Positions 17,691 to 25,251 of a DNA stretch of 64,000 nucleotides are shown here, one piece after another. Under the pieces are notes generated by a model. The model worked only from the letters and a program-made list of their open reading frames with translations, did no database searches and was not told the DNA's origin. Numbering within the stretch: the stretch's first letter is position 1; every line of letters starts with the position of its first letter. The DNA is from Sphingomonas sp. IBVSS2. Its GTDB lineage: Bacteria > Pseudomonadota > Alphaproteobacteria > Sphingomonadales > Sphingomonadaceae. The position numbers were made by a program, and so were the translations under genes. The stretch spans positions 372,001-436,000 of the forward strand of contig NZ_NFUR01000003.1 of NCBI RefSeq assembly GCF_002127225.1. Direction: 5' to 3'.

Positions 17691-18364
17691 GCGCCATTGT
17701 CCTTCAGCATATAGCCAACGCCTCGAACGGTATGGAGCGCGCCGGTGACGTGAGCATCCTCCAGCTTGCGCCGCACCCGCGAGATCGTGGCCTCGATAGC
17801 ATTGGGCGTCACAGGATCGCTGAAACTATAAAGGGCATTCTCAATCACGGCGCGATGCACGACCGTTCCCGCGTGCCGCATCAACAATTCCAGCAGATCG
17901 GCTTCGCGGCGCGACAGATCGATCTCCTGATCGCCAGCGCGGGCGGTGCGGTTGGCGACGTCGAAATATAGTCGTCCTACCTCGATCACCGGCTGTATCC
18001 GCACGCCGGGGCGACGTAGCAGCGCGCGGATGCGCGCTGCAAGTTCATCGATCTCGACCGGCTTCACGAGATAGTCATCCGCTCCGGCATCGAGGCCCGT
18101 GATGCGATCCTCCAATGCCCCGCGCGCGGTCAGCATGATCGCGGGCGGCATCTCGTGATATTTTCGGCGGCTCGTAAGCCAGTCGGTTCCGTCGCCATCG
18201 GGTAGCCCAAGGTCGAGCACGATCGCGTCATAGGTTGCGCCGCCCATCGCATCCTCGGCCGCTGCAAGGCTATGGGCGACATCACACACGAAGTTCCGGC
18301 GCTGGAGGCCGTCTGCGACCAGCGCTGCCATTCGCGCATTATCTTCGATGACGAGAAGACGCAT
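17687..18364 (-). CDS. OmpR-family response regulator
   Basis: A 225-residue regulator. The receiver domain has the acidic pair ED at residues 7-8, the phospho-acceptor Asp51 (VLDLGLPDGDG) and LVKPVEIDELAARI. A C-terminal winged helix follows, with EATISRVRRKLEDA and VRGVGYML. It is the best candidate to bind the four 17-bp GTCAG direct repeats found in this cargo block, because that arrangement fits OmpR-family tandem binding and one copy lies before the neighbouring RND operon. No full box lies directly before this gene, although a single CCGTCAG occurs in its upstream gap at about 18427. Confidence 0.93.
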   Translation of the reverse strand: MRLLVIEDNARMAALVADGLQRRNFVCDVAHSLAAAEDAMGGATYDAIVLDLGLPDGDGTDWLTSRRKYHEMPPAIMLTARGALEDRITGLDAGADDYLVKPVEIDELAARIRALLRRPGVRIQPVIEVGRLYFDVANRTARAGDQEIDLSRREADLLELLMRHAGTVVHRAVIENALYSFSDPVTPNAIEATISRVRRKLEDAHVTGALHTVRGVGYMLKDNGA

Positions 18365-18438
18365 GAATCACTGGAACCTTCGAGGGAGATGATGATCGCT
18401 GGCCATGATCCGTTCTAGCAGGGGGCCGTCAGAAGTCT

Positions 18439-19128
18439 TCAATCCTTGTCCTCGTGATGTTCATGGGCGCCATCGCGCATATGCGGTGTGAACGCGGTCG
18501 GCTCGCTCCGAAGGATCAGGATCACCGCCAGGATGATGGTGGCGCTGCCGACCAGCAGCGCAAGTGCTCCGGGCGCCCGCGCGTCACGAGTATCAGGATG
18601 AAGACCGGCTCTCTTGCGGCCGGTGACCATCGCGCGAACCAGATTTTCACGAGTGAGAAACGACATCAGGACAACGGCGCCGACATGGAGGGCGACGAGC
18701 GCCAGCAAGCCATAGGCAAGCGTTTCGTGGAAATCCTTGTCGAGCTTGTGCGCCGCGACGCTAACACCGCTCCAAAGGACGATTCCGGTCAGGCCAAGCA
18801 GGGCGAGGACGGCGATCGCTCCGAGCGGATTGTGTCCGACGGAGCGTTCCGGACGGCCGGCGAACAGCTCGCGCACATGCGAGCCGATCGCCGTCGGTTT
18901 GATGAAACGCGCAAAGCGGGCATGTTCGCCGCCGACCAGGCCCCAGACCAAGCGAAACGCCAGCAGCACAGCGGCGCACCATCCTGCCACCATATGCCAA
19001 CTGGCGATCGGGCTGTCGTCTTCGGACGATAGAAAAGCCACCAGAATGGCCAGAACGAGCAGCCAATGGAACAATCGCAGCGGCGCGTCCCAGACCTTCA
19101 ACGTGTCCGCCTGAGCGAGATTTGTCAT
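18439..19128 (-). CDS. b561-type di-heme cytochrome (cytochrome b/b6 domain, Ni/Fe-hydrogenase type)
   Basis: A 229-residue inner-membrane cytochrome with four main membrane helices. Candidate heme ligands include the His in RLFHWLLV (helix 1), SWHMVAGW (helix 2), and the histidines around KDFHETLAYGLLALVALHVG. Such proteins pass electrons from quinol to periplasmic partners or protect against oxidative stress. The C-terminus is His-rich (HMRDGAHEHHEDKD), which could bind metal. It has its own GTCAG box 39 bases upstream. Its ribosome site lies in a hairpin with a TTCG loop. Confidence 0.85.
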   Translation of the reverse strand: MTNLAQADTLKVWDAPLRLFHWLLVLAILVAFLSSEDDSPIASWHMVAGWCAAVLLAFRLVWGLVGGEHARFARFIKPTAIGSHVRELFAGRPERSVGHNPLGAIAVLALLGLTGIVLWSGVSVAAHKLDKDFHETLAYGLLALVALHVGAVVLMSFLTRENLVRAMVTGRKRAGLHPDTRDARAPGALALLVGSATIILAVILILRSEPTAFTPHMRDGAHEHHEDKD

Positions 19129-19138
19129 ACAATTCTTC

Positions 19139-19154
19139 CTTCCCGAAGGAAGGG
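19139..19154 (-). promoter_or_regulatory. UUCG-loop hairpin covering the cytochrome b561 ribosome site
   Basis: The minus strand reads CCTTCC-TTCG-GGAAGG, a perfect 6-bp stem closed by C-G around a UUCG tetraloop, one of the most stable RNA loops. The 3' arm is the purine-rich ribosome-binding stretch GGAAGGAAG, which ends 6 bases before the ATG at 19128. The geometry could throttle translation. This is a sequence-based structural inference only. Confidence 0.5.
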
Positions 19155-19167
19155 CTAGGCAGATTGT

Positions 19168-19184
19168 CTGACCGAATCCTGACG
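19168..19184 (-). promoter_or_regulatory. Direct-repeat box before the cytochrome b561 gene
   Basis: The minus strand reads CGTCAGGATTCGGTCAG, differing from the RND-operon copy at two positions inside the spacer region but keeping both GTCAG half-sites. It starts 39 bases before the cytochrome ATG. A further CTAGCC stretch downstream is shared with the RND-operon copy at the same offset. Confidence 0.68.
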
Positions 19185-19195
19185 AGAACGAGGGG

Positions 19196-19897
19196 CTATA
19201 CGACCGTCCCGAACAGCCGCCCGATCCCTGCTGTTGCCGCCATGGCGAGCGCCCCCCAGAATGTCACCCGCAAGACCGAGCGCACCGGCTGCGCGCCACC
19301 GGCCCATGCGCCGAGCGTACCGAGCAGTATGAGGAACAGCAATGTCGCGGCGATCTCGATCGGCACGAGACTGGCGCGCGGCGCGACAGCGACCAGTGCC
19401 AGCGGCATGAGCGCGCCTGTACTGAAGGTCGCCGCGGAGGTGAGCGCCGCCTGGAGTGGACGGGCGGTCACGACTTCGGAAATGCCAAGTTCATCGCGCG
19501 CATGGGCGCCCAGCGCGTCGCTGGCCATAAGCTGATCAGCGACGCGAAGCGCCAAGTCCTTGTCGAGCCCGCGCGCCACGTAAATCTCGGCCAGTTCATT
19601 GCGCTCAAGGTCTGGTTGACCGGCCAACTCGCCGCCTTCTCGGGCGAGATCGGCTTTCTCCGTATCGGCCTGCGAACTCACCGACACATATTCCCCGGCG
19701 GCCATGGACATCGCGCCTGCGACCAGCGCTGCTGCGCCAGCCACCAATATCCCCGACTTTTCGGCGCCTGAAGCGGCAACGCCGACGATCAGGCTGGCCG
19801 TCGACACGATCCCGTCGTTGGCGCCGAGTACAGCGGCACGCAACCAACCGATGCGTGACACCGCATGACGCTCAGGATGGGTTCGCAATCTGCTCAT
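19196..19897 (-). CDS. VIT1/CCC1-family iron/manganese transporter
   Basis: A 233-residue membrane protein. RAAVLGANDGIVSTASLIVGVAASG (in part) is the signature first helix of VIT/CCC1 proteins, which move Fe2+ or Mn2+ out of the cytosol. AAGEYVSVSSQADTEKADL follows, then an amphipathic region and three C-terminal helices. The ATG at 19897 is chosen because it matches the family start, MSRLRTHPERHA, and has GAGG 7 bases upstream; a longer in-frame start at 19960 would run through the regulatory box. The GTCAG box lies 38 bases upstream. Confidence 0.88.
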   Translation of the reverse strand: MSRLRTHPERHAVSRIGWLRAAVLGANDGIVSTASLIVGVAASGAEKSGILVAGAAALVAGAMSMAAGEYVSVSSQADTEKADLAREGGELAGQPDLERNELAEIYVARGLDKDLALRVADQLMASDALGAHARDELGISEVVTARPLQAALTSAATFSTGALMPLALVAVAPRASLVPIEIAATLLFLILLGTLGAWAGGAQPVRSVLRVTFWGALAMAATAGIGRLFGTVV

Positions 19898-19935
19898 AAT
19901 GTCCTCGCAAAGCATAGGGTGGTTGTCAGCCTTTT

Positions 19936-19952
19936 CTGACGAAACCCTGACG
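19936..19952 (-). promoter_or_regulatory. Direct-repeat box before the VIT transporter gene
   Basis: The minus strand reads CGTCAGGGTTTCGTCAG, one base different from the copies at 16632 and 23977. It lies 38 bases before the VIT start. The stretch from box to start codon is partly duplicated at 23938-23993 with identical spacing. Confidence 0.7.
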
Positions 19953-20095
19953 GCCGGCATCGCGCACTGGCATGGATGATATAGACCGCCGGCGCGGCAG
20001 CCCTGGCCGCCATCTCACCGGGGCCGCGGCTCTCGTTTGACTGGCGCTGGGAAGTGCGCGCGCATGGACCAACCCCTCCGACGTGGTGCATTGTG

Positions 20096-21331
20096 TCAGC
20101 CAACAAAGACCGTCAGCCATGCCGCGCCGATGATCAGTAACTGGGCTGGAATGACACGGGCGGCAAAGGCGCGCGTTCCCACCGTTGCGGAAAAGAAAAT
20201 CTTGGCGAGGGTACTGGTGGTGCAGGCGGTCAGGATAGGAAGGATGGCTTGCGGCGCGGCCATCGTGCCGTCGGCGACCTGTGCCGCTAATGAAATCACC
20301 GCGGCATGAACGTCCAGCACCCCGCCGATCGCGGCTACGGCGATAAGCCCAGCATCCCCGAACCAGGCTCTGAGGGCCGCTGCGGACATCAGCATGATCG
20401 CCACCGTGGCGGCAAAGGTCAGTGCCATCAGCAGATTGAAGGACCTGCTCATTCTCGGCGGTTCAGCCGTAACCTCGCGCCAGGCCGCGAGGGTCAACCA
20501 TCCGCCCGACAAAAGTGCGGCCAGTCCGGCTGCGCCCACCGGCAGGATGGTAGCAAGAAAGGTACGATGGTCCGTTGCCTCGATCACCACGGCCATCTGC
20601 GCATAATTGGCGACGGTCGATAGAACCGCCGCTGCCGCACCCGCCGCGGCGGAGGCGGGATTGGCGCGAACCCAGGCACCCATGGCCCCGATAGTTGCCG
20701 AGCTGGAAACGAGCCCCGAGATGAGGCCTAGTGCGGGCACCCCCAGGCGCGCACCCAATAGCCGCGTCGCCACCTGGCCCAGCGCGTTGATCCCGAGGAT
20801 CATGACAACGACCATCCAGATCGAATGCGGATTGAGCGCGTCGAATGGCCCCATCTGCCGGTCCGGCAACATCGGCAGCACGATCAGGGTGGCGCCGGCG
20901 ATCAGCAGGATATCCGCAATCTCGTCCGCGCTGATCGTCTGTCCGACGAAGCGATGGAGCGGATCGCGGGCTGCCAGCACGATCGCGATCAGCACCGCAA
21001 GAGCCCCCGCCAGCAACGGCGCAGTTACGGCAAGCGCCCCAAGCAGCGTAGTGGCGACGAGGCTAACTTCCGTGGTGATGCCGGGGTCGGTTGTATTGCG
21101 CCTGCGCCAACTGCTCAGCAGGGCCAGCGCGGTCATGCACAGCATCACGATCGCGATCATCCACTGCTGCGGCATCAGAGCTGCACCACAGCCCAGTAAG
21201 GCAGCGATCGTGAAGGTGCGCAGCCCCGCTGCGGCCGGACGGTGGACCTTGCGCCGCTCGCGCTCCGCTCCGATCAACAGGCCGATGCCCAGCGCAACCG
21301 GGAGGTGGTGAATGAGGCCGACGTCGTCCAT
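20096..21331 (-). CDS. MgtC/SapB-type DUF4010 membrane protein
   Basis: A 411-residue polytopic membrane protein. The N-terminal part, GIGLLIGAERERRK then AAAGLRTFTIAALLGCGAAL, is the MgtC/SapB signature including the conserved GAERE. The rest, with GLISGLVSSSATIGAMGAW and a multi-helix C-terminus, is DUF4010. Function is unknown; MgtC relatives are tied to Mg2+ limitation and membrane potential. It lies 234 bases upstream of the VIT gene start and in the same direction. No GTCAG box precedes it. The 178-base gap before it, down from katG, holds nothing I can interpret. Confidence 0.85.
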   Translation of the reverse strand: MDDVGLIHHLPVALGIGLLIGAERERRKVHRPAAAGLRTFTIAALLGCGAALMPQQWMIAIVMLCMTALALLSSWRRRNTTDPGITTEVSLVATTLLGALAVTAPLLAGALAVLIAIVLAARDPLHRFVGQTISADEIADILLIAGATLIVLPMLPDRQMGPFDALNPHSIWMVVVMILGINALGQVATRLLGARLGVPALGLISGLVSSSATIGAMGAWVRANPASAAAGAAAAVLSTVANYAQMAVVIEATDHRTFLATILPVGAAGLAALLSGGWLTLAAWREVTAEPPRMSRSFNLLMALTFAATVAIMLMSAAALRAWFGDAGLIAVAAIGGVLDVHAAVISLAAQVADGTMAAPQAILPILTACTTSTLAKIFFSATVGTRAFAARVIPAQLLIIGAAWLTVFVG

Positions 21332-21510
21332 GGACAGGGTTCTGTGCTCCTACGCGCCGAGCTAGAGGCAAGCACTTCAAAACCCCTCGCCACGATGCAC
21401 TGACAATCAACTCGGACCACTCGGTGGCGGCTGGCCACGGGAGGATCGGGAGCGGCGGCGCCAGGGGGCAACGCCGCCGCTCCACGTCCAACCAATAGCT
21501 AGAAGGTCGC

Positions 21511-23712
21511 CTAACTACGGTCGGCGTTCATGACCTTGGTCCAGGCCCGCACGAAGTCGTCCACAAACTTCTGCTTCGCATCGTCCGAGGCATAGACTTC
21601 GGACACCGCGCGCAGCTCTGAATTGGAGCCGAACACGAGATCCACCGGGGTGGCCGTCCACTTCGCGGCGCCGGACGCGCGGTCCTTGCCTTCGTAGAGC
21701 CCCGGCGAGCCGACCGACTTCACCCAGACCGTGTTCATCGACAGCAGGTTGACAAAGAAGTCGTTGGACAGGTTGCCGGGGCGAGCGGTGAAGACACCAT
21801 GTCGAGTGTTTCCGGCATTGGCGCCGAGCGAGCGCATACCACCGACGAGCACCGTCATTTCGGCGACCGTCAGGCCAAGGCTATCGGCCTTGTCGACCAG
21901 CGATTCAGCCGGGCCGAGATCGGCCCTAGCCGAATAGTAGTTGCGGAATCCATCGGCCTTCGGTTCGAGGAAGGCGAAGGAGGCAACGTCGGTCTGTGTC
22001 TGCAATGCATCGACCCGGCCCGGCGTGAAGGGGACCGAAACCCGCTGTCCTGCCCGATCCGCCGCCTGCTCGACAGCGGTGTTCCCGCCCAGCACGATGA
22101 GATCAGCCAGCGACACTTGCTTACCGTCCTTGCGGCCCTTGATGAAGTCCGCCTGGATGCGCGTGTAAGCCGCCAGCACCTTCTTCAGCTCTGCCGGATC
22201 GTTGACCACCCAATTGCGTTGCGGGTCGAGGCCGACGCGAGCGCCATTGGCGCCACCGCGGCCATCTGTGTCCCGGTAGGTCGAGGCCGAGGCCCAAGCC
22301 GCACGCACCAGTTCGCCGGTGGAGAGGCCGGAAGCGACGATCTTGGCCTTGAGCTGCGCGACGTCGTTGTTGTCGATCATCGCATAGTCAGCCTTGGGCA
22401 GCGGGTCTTGCCAGACGAAGGTCTGGTTCGGGACGTCCTTTCCGAGATAGCGGGTCTGCGGCCCGACGTCGCGGTGGGTCAGCTTGAACCAGGCGCGAGC
22501 GAAGGCGACGGCGAATTCTTCCGGATGCTCGCGCCAGCGCGAGGTGATCTTCCGGAAGCCCGGATCTTCCCGCATCGCGATGTCGGTGGTGAACATGATC
22601 GGCGCGTGCGTTTTGCCCGCGACATGGGCGTCGGGCACCAGGGCCGTCGCTGCCGGGTCGCTGGGCACCCACTGCACCGCGCCGGCGGGGCTCTTGGTCT
22701 TCACCCAGGTGAAGCCGTAGAGGTTGTCGAGATACTGCGTGGTGAAGGTGATCGGATTGGCCGACCATGCGCCTTCCAGGCCGCTGGAGACCGTATCTTC
22801 CGCATTGCCCTTACCGCATTTGTTGGCCCAGCCGAGGCCCTGCTGTTCGATCGGCGCGACGCCGGGATCGCCGCCGACGCAATCATCGGGTTTATGCGCG
22901 CCATGCGCTTTGCCGAAGGTATGGCCACCAGCGATCAGCGCGGCGGTTTCCTCGTCGCTCATTGCCATGGCTCCGAAGGCACGGCGAATATCAGCCGCCG
23001 CCGCCAACGGATCGGGATTACCGCTCGGACCTTCGGGATTGACGTAGATAAGACCCATCTGTGTCGCTGCCAGCGGTCCGCGAAGATTACCCTTCTCGTC
23101 CCGCCGTTCGTCCATCATCATCTTGGTTTCCGGTCCCCAGAAGACGAGGTCCGGCTGCCAGGCATCGACGCGGCCGCCCGCGAAGCCGATGGTCTTGAAG
23201 CCCATATCCTCTAGGGCGACGTTGCCGGTCAGAACCATCAGGTCGCCCCAGGAGAGCTTGCGGCCATATTTCTGCTTGATCGGCCAGATTAGCCGGCGCG
23301 CCTTGTCGAGGCTCACATTGTCGGGCCAGCTATTCAGCGGCTCGAAACGCTGCTCGCCACCACCGGCGCCGCCGCGGCCGTCCCCGGTGCGATAGGTGCC
23401 CGCACCATGCCAGGCCATGCGGATGAAGAAGGGGCCATAATGCCCATAATCCGCAGGCCACCACGGCTGCGAAGTGGTCAAAACCTTGCGGATGTCGGCT
23501 TTGACCGCATCGAGATCAAGCGAGGCGAATTCCTTCGCATAGTCATAGTCCGCACCATAGGGATTGGATTGCGCTTCGTGCTGACGCAACGACCTCAGAT
23601 CGAGGCTTTTGGGATACCATTCCTTGGCCGTCGGTGCCGCGCTTTGGGCGAAGGCGGCCGGCGAGATCGCCATGACGGCTATCGCCAATAAAGATATTGT
23701 TGTCCTACGCAT
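21511..23712 (-). CDS. katG: Exported catalase-peroxidase KatG
   Basis: A 733-residue bifunctional heme enzyme that removes hydrogen peroxide. Starting at the ATG at 23712 it has a clear signal peptide ([17 protein letters not shown]), so it should act in the periplasm, unlike the usual cytosolic KatG. Distal-site residues Arg98, Trp101 and His102 (RMAWHGAG), the Tyr of [10 protein letters not shown] and proximal His264 ([11 protein letters not shown]) are all present, as is the duplicated C-terminal domain. An open extension upstream is low-complexity and rejected; GGAGGACAT directly precedes the chosen start. A GTCAG box lies 264 bases upstream, beyond a short leader frame. Confidence 0.95.
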   Translation of the reverse strand: MRRTTISLLAIAVMAISPAAFAQSAAPTAKEWYPKSLDLRSLRQHEAQSNPYGADYDYAKEFASLDLDAVKADIRKVLTTSQPWWPADYGHYGPFFIRMAWHGAGTYRTGDGRGGAGGGEQRFEPLNSWPDNVSLDKARRLIWPIKQKYGRKLSWGDLMVLTGNVALEDMGFKTIGFAGGRVDAWQPDLVFWGPETKMMMDERRDEKGNLRGPLAATQMGLIYVNPEGPSGNPDPLAAAADIRRAFGAMAMSDEETAALIAGGHTFGKAHGAHKPDDCVGGDPGVAPIEQQGLGWANKCGKGNAEDTVSSGLEGAWSANPITFTTQYLDNLYGFTWVKTKSPAGAVQWVPSDPAATALVPDAHVAGKTHAPIMFTTDIAMREDPGFRKITSRWREHPEEFAVAFARAWFKLTHRDVGPQTRYLGKDVPNQTFVWQDPLPKADYAMIDNNDVAQLKAKIVASGLSTGELVRAAWASASTYRDTDGRGGANGARVGLDPQRNWVVNDPAELKKVLAAYTRIQADFIKGRKDGKQVSLADLIVLGGNTAVEQAADRAGQRVSVPFTPGRVDALQTQTDVASFAFLEPKADGFRNYYSARADLGPAESLVDKADSLGLTVAEMTVLVGGMRSLGANAGNTRHGVFTARPGNLSNDFFVNLLSMNTVWVKSVGSPGLYEGKDRASGAAKWTATPVDLVFGSNSELRAVSEVYASDDAKQKFVDDFVRAWTKVMNADRS

Positions 23713-23938
23713 TATGTCCTCCTGTTGTGGTTGAAGAAGTGGGAGTCCCGTGGACGGTTGGGCCGCCCGTGCCGCCCGTGCCGCCCGTGCCGCACGACAG
23801 CAGGCGCCGCCATACAAAATCGGAATTAGGGGAGGGGATGACGCGACCGTTCATTGGGCCGGGGATTTCAGGTAGGCGGTCAGCGCCGCGCGATCGGCGG
23901 GTTTCGACGGACCTATGATGGGATCGCAGTTTGCTCAT
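23705..23938 (-). CDS. Possible leader ORF or VIT-gene remnant upstream of katG
   Basis: A 77-codon frame that ends 7 bases inside katG. Its first codons, [10 protein letters not shown], resemble the start of the VIT transporter (MSRLRTHPER). The preceding 56 bases, including the ribosome site GAGGACAT and a GTCAG box, match the VIT promoter region closely. The rest is unlike VIT and ends in a Gly-Thr repeat coded by tandem CCGTGCCGC-type units (about 23767-23791). It may be a translated leader coupled to katG, or a scar left when a VIT-type promoter was joined to katG. Low confidence as a functional protein. Confidence 0.35.
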   Translation of the reverse strand: MSKLRSHHRSVETRRSRGADRLPEIPGPMNGRVIPSPNSDFVWRRLLSCGTGGTGGTGGPTVHGTPTSSTTTGGHNA

Positions 23939-23976
23939 CATGTCCTCACAAGGCGGCATGGGGATTCCAAACTTTC

Positions 23977-23993
23977 CTGACGGAACCCTGACG
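23977..23993 (-). promoter_or_regulatory. Direct-repeat box upstream of katG
   Basis: The minus strand reads CGTCAGGGTTCCGTCAG, identical to the RND-operon copy. It lies 38 bases before the leader frame at 23938, the same distance as in front of the VIT gene, and about 264 bases before katG. The 386 bases between katG and the next plus-strand gene contain only this box, the leader frame and a short tandem repeat. Confidence 0.65.
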
Positions 23994-24098
23994 AGCCGTA
24001 TCGTTCAATCATGTGGGCAACATTCGGGATGTAAGCCGACTTCTTGTCGGTCAGCATCGGAGCTTGAATTGGCGGGGATTGCCAATTCTAGCCGGATC

Positions 24099-24542
24099 AT
24101 GACTTCCTTCCTCCTCTTGTTCCTGATCGTTTTGGGCATCAACCTCCTGCCTGCCTTCGGACCACCCACCTGGTCGATCATCGTCTTCTATGGTCTAAAC
24201 AGTGATCTGCCGATCGCATCGATCGTCATCGTTAGCGCGCTTGCCGCCGCCTTGGGGCGGCTGTTGCTCGCCCATAGCTTCCGGTTTCTCGGCGGCCGCC
24301 TACCGGAAAAACAGAAGCGCAATCTCGGCGCTGCGCGCGAAGCGCTAGAAGCGCGGCCGCGCAATATGATCCTCGGGCTTGGTTTGTTTGCTCTGTCGCC
24401 CTTGCCATCAGCGCAATTGTTTGCCGCGGCGGGACTGGCAAAGGTACGCCTTCTTCACTTCACTGCCGCGTTTTTCGCAGGCCGCCTCGTCTCCTATTCG
24501 ATCTACGCGGCGACCGCTAAGGGGCGCGTGCCATCGGACTAG
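24099..24542 (+). pseudogene. Multi-pass membrane protein, 3'-truncated (VTT/DedA-like)
   Basis: A 147-residue frame starting MTSFLLLFLIVLGINLLPAF. It carries GPPTWSIIVFYGL, LFALSPLPSAQLFAAAGLA and [18 protein letters not shown], blocks I associate with small SNARE-associated/VTT-type membrane proteins of unknown function. Relatives continue for several more helices after YSIYA.TAKG, whereas this one stops eight residues later, exactly where YeeE-like sequence begins in another frame. It therefore looks truncated by a deletion junction at about 24515-24542. The start at 24099 is chosen over an upstream in-frame ATG that reads through the katG regulatory region. Confidence 0.55.
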
Positions 24543-24838
24543 CCGACAACGGCGCGCCGCGTGGAATCGCGACCGCGTTCATCCTCGGCCTGCCGCTCGG
24601 CGCGCTGATCGTTTCGCTGCGGGGGGCTATCGACGCCAGCTTTCCCGGACCCAGCCTGCTCGTGGTCGCTGGTCTTCTGGTCGGCTTCGGCACGCGTCTC
24701 GGTTCGGGTTGCACCAGCGGTCACGGCGTCTGCGGGGTCTCGCGCCTGTCGCTGCGCTCTGTGCTTGCGACTGCTCTTTTCATGGCCAGCGGCTTTGCCA
24801 CGGTCGCCATCATGCGTTTGGCCGGTTGGGTCGCATGA
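24521..24838 (+). pseudogene. YeeE/YedE-type transporter gene, 5'-truncated
   Basis: In frame 2 from just after an in-frame stop at 24518 the translation runs [18 protein letters not shown] and later [17 protein letters not shown], the unmistakable YeeE/YedE core with its conserved cysteines. It ends normally at 24836-24838. There is no usable start codon before the conserved part, and the N-terminal membrane helices are missing. These proteins take up thiosulfate or related sulfur species. The tail overlaps the next gene start (ATGA at 24835), the native arrangement of yeeE-yedE pairs, so only the head has been lost. Confidence 0.75.
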
Positions 24839-25251
24839 AGGCGATCCTGGCCTTGATCTCGGGCATGCTGTTCGGTGCCGGGCTTGCCATCTCAGGTATG
24901 GCCGATCCGGCGCGCGTTCATAGCTTCCTAGACCTGTTCGGACGCTGGGACCCGACGCTGGCATTCGTCATGGGTGGCGCGATCATTCCGATGGCGATCG
25001 CATGGATAATCCAGCGACGTCTGGAACGCCCTTTGGCCGACGCTGCCTTCAATCTGCCCGAGACGCGCGAGTTGAACGGAAAGCTTGCGCTTGGAGCGAT
25101 CCTGTTCGGCATGGGCTGGGGCGTGGGCGGGCTATGTCCTGGCCCCGCATCCTTAAGCGCCGCCGCGGCATCCACCTTGCCATCGTGGAGCCGAGCGCGG
25201 ACCACTACTATCAGCCGGGCTGGACGATGGTGGGCGCAAGGGGAGCGGTGA
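24835..25251 (+). pseudogene. YedE-like DUF6691 membrane protein, 3'-truncated
   Basis: The native start [20 protein letters not shown] is followed by MADPARVHSFLDLFGRWDP, AFVMGGAIIPM and finally LFGMGWGVGGLCPGPA. After that conserved block the frame loses all similarity (SLSAAAASTLPSWSRAR) and stops at 25251. About 105 of the roughly 140 residues of the family remain. The break at about 25145-25155 coincides with the start of a sulfide:quinone oxidoreductase fragment in a different frame, so this is another deletion junction. Confidence 0.72.

Noticed and set aside
23767-23791. Tandem CCGTGCCGC-type units upstream of katG as a CRISPR-like or operator array
   Set aside because: There are only about three short, near-identical 9-base units with no spacers. 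It reads as a simple microsatellite encoding Gly-Thr repeats in the leader frame.
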